From Arthrobacter koreensis (lineage in GTDB: Bacteria > Actinomycetota > Actinomycetes > Actinomycetales > Micrococcaceae): a DNA stretch of 64,000 bases. The notes beneath the pieces are model-generated. The model did no database searches and was not told where the DNA came from. It saw only the letters and a list, made by a program, of their open reading frames with translations. Positions 59,641 through 64,000 of the stretch are shown piece after piece (position 1 is the first letter of the stretch; the number at the start of each line of letters is the position of its first letter). Position numbers and translations under genes: made by a program. The DNA lies in the NCBI RefSeq assembly GCF_009193255.1, contig NZ_WACG01000001.1:806001-870000 (forward strand). Direction: 5' to 3'.

Positions 59641-59666
59641 ACAGTTCTGTGATACGTCTTACGAAG

Positions 59667-59705
59667 GCGCGGCGGCTACCTGCCTGAGCAGGCATGAAGC
59701 CGCGC
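59667..59705 (+). terminator. Hairpin after vanAB
   Basis: Outer arms GCGCGGC (59667-59673) and GCCGCGC (59699-59705) with an inner pair TGCCT/AGGCA, 26 bases past the vanB stop. There is no T-tract. Confidence 0.55.
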
Positions 59706-59726
59706 ATTCGTATAGATTGAACTGAG

Positions 59727-59745
59727 CATTCCGCATAACGGAATG
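59727..59745. promoter_or_regulatory. Inverted repeat upstream of aceE
   Basis: CATTCCG-N5-CGGAATG is a perfect 7-base-arm dyad 58 bases before the aceE start. A related element (ATCCG-N5-CGGAA) lies at 63454-63468 upstream of the IclR and hyi genes. Confidence 0.55.
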
Positions 59746-59747
59746 GT

Positions 59748-59788
59748 CGGTGAGTCACCGAATTACTTTGAGGGGACCCCGCCCTCAA
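59748..59788 (+). promoter_or_regulatory. Structured 5' leader of aceE
   Basis: Two hairpins lie between the dyad at 59727 and the Shine-Dalgarno: CGGTGA-G-TCACCG (59748-59760) and TTGAGGG-N7-CCCTCAA (59768-59788). The second ends 2 bases before the GAGAGG that sets the start, so it could affect access to it. Confidence 0.45.
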
Positions 59789-59802
59789 CCGAGAGGCTGC
59801 AT

Positions 59803-62544
59803 ATGAGCGTCAGTGAAGACAGAACGGACATCCTCAGCGGGCTGACCAGCCAGCTGCCGGATCGTGACCCGGAAGAAACCGCGGAATGGATTGAATCCCT
59901 TGACGAGCTGATCCGCTCGCAGGGCACGGAGCGTGCGCAGTTCATCATGCGCTCGCTGCTCCAGCGGGCAGGATCCCGCTCCGTTGGTGTTCCCATGGTG
60001 ACCACCACCGACTACGTCAACACCATCCCGGTGGACCAGGAACCCGAGTTCCCCGGCGACGAGGAAACCGAACGCCGCTACCGCGCCTGGCTGCGCTGGA
60101 ACGCCGCAGTCATGGTGCACCGCGCGCAGCGCCCGGGCATCGGCGTCGGCGGCCACATCTCCACCTACGCCGGAGCCGCCACCCTGTACGAAGTGGGCAT
60201 GAACCACTTCTTCCGCGGCAAGGACCACCCCGGCGGCGGCGACCAGGTCTTCTTCCAGGGCCATGCATCCCCCGGCGTCTACGCCCGCGCCTTCCTCGAA
60301 GGCCGCCTGAGCGAGGAGGACCTCGACGGGTTCCGGCAGGAAAAGTCCCGTGAGGGACACGCACTGTCCTCCTACCCGCACCCGCGGAACATGCCCGATT
60401 TCTGGGAGTTCCCCACCGTCTCCATGGGCATCGGCCCCATGAACGCCATTTACCAGGCGCAGTCCAACCGCTACCTGCACAACCGCGGACTCAAGGACAC
60501 CTCGGACCAGCACGTCTGGGCGTTCCTGGGCGACGGCGAAATGGACGAGCCGGAATCGCGCGGCCTGCTCCAGCTCGCCGCCAATGACAAGCTGGACAAC
60601 CTGACCTTCGTGGTCAACTGCAACCTGCAGCGCCTGGACGGACCCGTCCGCGGCAACGGCAAGATCATGCAGGAACTGGAAGCCTTCTTCCGCGGTGCCG
60701 GCTGGAACGTCATCAAGGTTGTCTGGGGCCGCGAGTGGGACTCGCTGCTCGAGAAGGACAACGACGGCGCGCTCGTGGACATCATGAACTCCACGCTCGA
60801 CGGCGATTACCAGACCTACAAGGCCGAGTCCGGCGGATTCGTCCGTGAACACTTCTTCGGCAAGACTCCGCAGACCAAGGACATGGTTGCGGACCTGACC
60901 GACCAGGAAATCTGGAACCTCAAGCGCGGCGGCCACGACTACCGCAAGGTCTACGCTGCCTACAAGGCTGCCACCGAGTTCAAGGGCAAGCCGACCGTCA
61001 TCCTGGCGCACACCGTCAAGGGCTACGGCCTGGGCACGCACTTCGAAGCGCGCAACGCCACGCACCAGATGAAGAAGCTGACGCTGGAGGACCTGAAGGC
61101 CTTCCGCGACCACCTGCGCATCCCCATCACGGATGAGCAGCTGGAAGCCGATCCATACCAGCCGCCGTACTACCACCCGGGAGCCGACGCCCCGGAGATC
61201 AAGTACCTGCTGGAACGCCGCCGTGAACTGGGCGGCAACGTGCCCGAACGCCGCGAGAAGCACGCCCCGGTGAAGCTGCCGGAGGCCTCTGCCTACGAGG
61301 TGGCCAACCGCGGTTCCGGCAAGCAGCTGGCTGCCACCACCATGGCCTTCGTCCGCCTGCTCAAGGACCTCATGCGGGACAAGGAATTCGGCAAGCGTAT
61401 TGTGCCGATCATCCCCGATGAGGCCCGTACCTTCGGCATGGACTCGTTCTTCCCGACGGCCAAGATCTACAACCCCAAGGGACAGAACTACCTCTCCGTG
61501 GACCGGGACCTCGTCCTGGCGTACAAGGAGTCCCCGCAGGGCCAGATTGTGCACGTGGGCATCAACGAAGCCGGTTCCATCGCAGCGTTCACCGCTGCGG
61601 GCAGCGCCTACGCCACCCACGGCGAACCGCTGATCCCGGTCTACGTGTTCTACTCCATGTTCGGTTTCCAGCGCACCGCGGACTACATCTGGGCAGCAGC
61701 TGACCAGATGGCACGCGGTTTCCTGATCTCCGCCACGGCCGGCCGCACCACCCTGACCGGTGAAGGCCTGCAGCACGCCGACGGGCACTCCCCGATCCTG
61801 GCCTCCACAAACCCCGCGGTGAAGACCTACGATCCGGCGTACGGCTACGAGATCGGCCACATCATGCGCCGCGGCCTCGAAGAGATGTACGGAGAAGATT
61901 CCGAAGACCGGAACCTGATCTACAACATCATGGTTTACAACGAGCCGATCCTTCAGCCGAAGGCACCGGAAAACCTGGACGTTGAAGGTGTCATTAAGGG
62001 CATCTACAAGGTCTCGGCCTCCGACGCAGAAGGCCCCAAGGCCCAGCTCCTCGCTTCCGGCGTGGCAGTCCCGTGGGCACTGGAGGCCCAGCAGCTGCTT
62101 GCCAGCGACTGGGGCGTCTCCGCCGACGTCTGGTCGGTGACCTCCTGGAACGAACTGCGCCGCGACGGCCTGGCAGCGGAGGAAGAAGCCTTCCTCAACC
62201 CCGGCTCCGAACCGCGCGTGCCGTTCGTGACCCAGCAGCTGGCCGGCGCCGAAGGACCGATTGTGGCCTCCACGGACTACATGAAGGCCGTGCCGGACCA
62301 GATCCGCCAGTTCGTACCGAACGACTTCGCGTCCCTGGGCGCGGACGACTTCGGCTTCGCTGACACCCGTGCAGCGGCCCGGCGCTACTTCAAGATCGAC
62401 AGCCACTCCATGGTGGTCAAGACCCTGCAGCTGCTTGCGGCCCGCGGTGAAGTGGACAAGGACGCTCCGCGCCTGGCGATGGAGAAGTATGACCTGCTGA
62501 ACGTGAATGCAGGCACCAGCGGCAACGCGGGCGGCGACGCCTAA
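59803..62544 (+). CDS. aceE: Pyruvate dehydrogenase E1 component, homodimeric type
   Basis: A 913-residue thiamine-diphosphate enzyme of the AceE type. The ThDP motif is [15 protein letters not shown]...NCN (start GDGEMDE), with [17 protein letters not shown] in the N-domain and [20 protein letters not shown] and [19 protein letters not shown] later. It decarboxylates pyruvate and reductively acetylates the lipoyl group of E2 in the pyruvate dehydrogenase complex. E2 and E3 are not in the window, as is usual in actinobacteria. ATG 59803 has GAGAGG upstream; a start at 59743 would lie inside the leader dyad. Confidence 0.95.
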   Translation: MSVSEDRTDILSGLTSQLPDRDPEETAEWIESLDELIRSQGTERAQFIMRSLLQRAGSRSVGVPMVTTTDYVNTIPVDQEPEFPGDEETERRYRAWLRWNAAVMVHRAQRPGIGVGGHISTYAGAATLYEVGMNHFFRGKDHPGGGDQVFFQGHASPGVYARAFLEGRLSEEDLDGFRQEKSREGHALSSYPHPRNMPDFWEFPTVSMGIGPMNAIYQAQSNRYLHNRGLKDTSDQHVWAFLGDGEMDEPESRGLLQLAANDKLDNLTFVVNCNLQRLDGPVRGNGKIMQELEAFFRGAGWNVIKVVWGREWDSLLEKDNDGALVDIMNSTLDGDYQTYKAESGGFVREHFFGKTPQTKDMVADLTDQEIWNLKRGGHDYRKVYAAYKAATEFKGKPTVILAHTVKGYGLGTHFEARNATHQMKKLTLEDLKAFRDHLRIPITDEQLEADPYQPPYYHPGADAPEIKYLLERRRELGGNVPERREKHAPVKLPEASAYEVANRGSGKQLAATTMAFVRLLKDLMRDKEFGKRIVPIIPDEARTFGMDSFFPTAKIYNPKGQNYLSVDRDLVLAYKESPQGQIVHVGINEAGSIAAFTAAGSAYATHGEPLIPVYVFYSMFGFQRTADYIWAAADQMARGFLISATAGRTTLTGEGLQHADGHSPILASTNPAVKTYDPAYGYEIGHIMRRGLEEMYGEDSEDRNLIYNIMVYNEPILQPKAPENLDVEGVIKGIYKVSASDAEGPKAQLLASGVAVPWALEAQQLLASDWGVSADVWSVTSWNELRRDGLAAEEEAFLNPGSEPRVPFVTQQLAGAEGPIVASTDYMKAVPDQIRQFVPNDFASLGADDFGFADTRAAARRYFKIDSHSMVVKTLQLLAARGEVDKDAPRLAMEKYDLLNVNAGTSGNAGGDA

Positions 62545-62557
62545 GTCCCCGTCTCAC

Positions 62558-62601
62558 GAAGGAAGGGCCGGAAACCGTATGCGGTTTCCGGCCCTTCCTT
62601 C
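62558..62601. terminator. Strong bidirectional terminator between aceE and the IclR gene
   Basis: Perfect 20-base arms at 62558-62577 and 62582-62601 with a 4-base loop, between convergent stops (62544 and 62616), with T-rich ends on both sides. Confidence 0.88.
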
Positions 62602-62615
62602 TTTCGGTTGGTCTC

Positions 62616-63374
62616 TCAGCGGTGCCGCAGGTCCTCCGCGACCTCCCGCGCGGCTGCTTGGAGCAGCGGAACTGCCCGCTGCCCAAAGGCTTCATCCACC
62701 CGGGAGACCGGCCCGGACACCGAGATCGCGGTGGGGCTGGGCGCACCGGGCACGGCGACGGCGAAGCAGCGCACACCCAGCTCCTGCTCCTGCTCATCCA
62801 CGGACCAGCCGCGCCGGCGGATCAGTTCCAGGTCCGCCAAGAGCCCATCAAGGCCGGTGATGCTGGCTTCCGTAGCAGCGGGCAGCCCGGTGCGGGCCAC
62901 AATGCCGCGAACCTGGTCATCCGGGAGCTGCGCCAGGACCGCCTTTCCGACGCCGGTGGCATGGGCATGGGCCCGCCGGCCCACCTCGGTGAAGGTCCGC
63001 ATGGAGTGCCTGGACGGCGCCTGGGCGATGTACAGCACCTGGTCCGAGTCCAGGACGGCCATGTTGGCTGTTTCGCCCAGCTGGTCAACGAGTTTTTTCA
63101 GCACCGGCAGGGCCAGGGCACCCTGCTGTGCGGTTGCCCCTTCGCCAAGCCGGATCAGCCGGGGCCCCAGGGCGTACCGGCGGTTCGGCAGCTGGCGGAC
63201 GTAGCCCAGGCCAACCAGGGTGCGCAGCAGGCGGTGGATGGTGGGCAGCGGCAGGTCAGCAGTGGCCGCGAGCTCGCTGAGCGCCGCCGAACCGCCGGCG
63301 TCCGTAATGAGCTCCAGCAGCTCGAAGGCCCGTTCCACCGACTGCACACCGGGGCCAGCGGTTCGCTCAGCCAT
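62616..63374 (-). CDS. IclR-family transcriptional regulator
   Basis: A 252-residue regulator. N-terminal winged helix with SVERAFELLELITDAGGSAA, LPLPTIHRLLRTLVGLGYV; C-terminal effector domain with TANMAVLDSDQVLYIAQAPS and GRRAHAHATGVGKAVLAQLP, ending with ISVSGPVSRV. It is divergent from hyi. A GTG at 63377 and ATG at 63374 both fit an AAGGA 6-9 bases upstream. In E. coli AllR, an IclR relative, controls glyoxylate genes such as hyi and gcl, and a glyoxylate role fits here. Confidence 0.88.
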   Translation of the reverse strand: MAERTAGPGVQSVERAFELLELITDAGGSAALSELAATADLPLPTIHRLLRTLVGLGYVRQLPNRRYALGPRLIRLGEGATAQQGALALPVLKKLVDQLGETANMAVLDSDQVLYIAQAPSRHSMRTFTEVGRRAHAHATGVGKAVLAQLPDDQVRGIVARTGLPAATEASITGLDGLLADLELIRRRGWSVDEQEQELGVRCFAVAVPGAPSPTAISVSGPVSRVDEAFGQRAVPLLQAAAREVAEDLRHR

Positions 63375-63431
63375 CACGGCAGGTCCTTCCGGTACGGTTC
63401 ACCAAGGCGAACAGTTCAGCACTACGTTCTC

Positions 63432-63468
63432 ATTCCGTATCGCAAACAATATTATCCGTTCTACGGAA
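63432..63468. promoter_or_regulatory. IclR operator candidates in the iclR-hyi intergenic region
   Basis: TTCCGTA (63433-63439) and TACGGAA (63462-63468) form an inverted pair 22 bases apart. The right arm is also part of ATCCG-N5-CGGAA (63454-63468), the same spacing as the dyad upstream of aceE. Confidence 0.55.
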
Positions 63469-63488
63469 GTCTCAGAGGAGGCACTACC

Positions 63489-64000
63489 ATGGCTGGACCC
63501 TTCCGGGACCTGACCGTGAACTGTTCCATCATGCTCGCGGATCTTCCGCTGCTGGAGCGCCCGGCGGCAGCGGCAGCGGCGGGGTTCAGCGCCGTCGAAT
63601 TCTGGTGGCCGTTCGAATCGCCGGTTCCCGGGGATCGGGAGGTGGATGCCTTCCTCACCGCAATCTCCGACGCCGGCGTCCGGCTGACCGGGCTCAACTT
63701 CTATGCCGGGAACATGCCGGACGGGGAGCGCGGCGTGCTCTCCTCTCCCTCCCGCAGCGCAGCCTTCCGTTCCAGTCTGGAGGCCACGGCCGCCATCGCC
63801 GAGCGGACGGGGTGCCGAGGGTTCAACGCACTGTACGGCCTGCCGGAGGAAAACACCGTCCCGGCCGCCCAGGCAGACTGTGCGGTGGAGAATCTGGCTG
63901 CGGCCGCCGACGCCGTCTCCTCCCTGGGCGGGACGGTCCTGCTGGAGCCGCTCAGCGGGGTCCCCGGGTACCCCCTCCGGACCGCAGCCGACTGCTTCGC
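63489..64000 (+). CDS. hyi: Hydroxypyruvate isomerase (partial, runs off the window)
   Basis: 170 codons of a TIM-barrel isomerase cut by the window end. The N-terminus shows LTVNCSIMLADLPLLERPAA, then AGFSAVEFWWPFESP and LTGLNFYAGNMPDGERG, as in Hyi. The later LLEPLSGVPGYPLRTA keeps the conserved Glu-Pro-Leu. Hyi interconverts hydroxypyruvate and tartronate semialdehyde in glyoxylate metabolism. GAGGAGG lies 7 bases before the ATG. The rest of the gene and any gcl or glxR partners are beyond the edge. Confidence 0.9.
   Translation, partial: MAGPFRDLTVNCSIMLADLPLLERPAAAAAAGFSAVEFWWPFESPVPGDREVDAFLTAISDAGVRLTGLNFYAGNMPDGERGVLSSPSRSAAFRSSLEATAAIAERTGCRGFNALYGLPEENTVPAAQADCAVENLAAAADAVSSLGGTVLLEPLSGVPGYPLRTAADCF

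Noticed and set aside
59785-62406. An 873-codon open frame antisense to aceE
   Set aside because: It mirrors the aceE codon pattern in high-GC DNA; the translated sequence is low in helix/strand character, has no motif, and aceE on the other strand is certain.
1-64000. tRNA, rRNA, CRISPR arrays, insertion sequences, prophage or integrase genes
   Set aside because: Reading both strands I found no cloverleaf consensus with a T-loop, no regularly spaced repeats, and no transposase or integrase motifs.

Overview
The window is 64 kb of high-GC actinobacterial DNA. It most likely comes from a member of the Micrococcaceae (Arthrobacter in the broad sense). This is inferred from gene content and style: a homodimeric aceE, a PadR-controlled vanAB pair, zinc-free ribosomal protein paralogues, DtxR/IdeR-type iron boxes, many GTG starts and many 4-nt start/stop overlaps. 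There is no rRNA, tRNA, CRISPR array, insertion sequence or prophage that I can see.

Layout. 1-6.6 kb: a membrane-anchored unknown protein, an NHLRC2-like thioredoxin/NHL protein coupled to a CopD-CtaG fusion, an HU protein, and an rpmB-rpmG-rpsN operon of cysteine-poor (zinc-independent) paralogues. 6.9-13.3 kb: a GlgC-like nucleotidyltransferase with a MarR regulator, an MHS-type transporter, an SGNH hydrolase, a lipid kinase and an M23 peptidase. 13.5-17.6 kb: a siderophore-uptake operon (two FecCD permeases, ATPase, siderophore-interacting reductase) behind an iron box. Its probable binding lipoprotein lies at 24-25 kb behind a second iron box. 17.7-27.9 kb: GST-like reductase, epimerase, DUF368, YihY, a PRC-barrel protein with an EF-hand loop, MscS, a reductase/Rieske ferredoxin pair and a MarR regulator. 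28-35.8 kb: VLCAD-like dehydrogenase, fmdB-fmdA formamidase, an SDR, a zinc alcohol dehydrogenase, and an OFA-family transporter with its 33-residue small subunit. 35.8-48.6 kb: a long xxxLxxG heptad-repeat membrane protein, several enzymes, an APC permease, an M20 amidohydrolase, and a two-component system followed by a NatAB-like ABC exporter.

48.7-55.7 kb is the most interesting region. A minus-strand set (AMP-dependent acyl-CoA ligase, SDR, acyl-CoA dehydrogenase, APH-type kinase, MHS transporter) faces a TetR regulator across a palindromic operator. Its enzyme content matches the levulinate/4-hydroxyacid pathway (LvaE, LvaD, LvaC, LvaA; mammalian ACAD10/11), in which a 4-hydroxyacyl-CoA is phosphorylated and then isomerised through phosphate elimination. 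LvaB and a sigma-54 regulator are absent.

55.7-64 kb: a secreted intradiol dioxygenase-like lipoprotein, PadR with a large inverted-repeat operator, vanAB, aceE with a structured leader, an IclR regulator, and the start of hydroxypyruvate isomerase.

Two kinds of large palindrome recur just downstream of genes. Family A has two perfect copies (56 and 58 bp) and one degenerate copy; family B has one copy. They are not standard T-tailed terminators and two of them bracket the MHS transporter gene.
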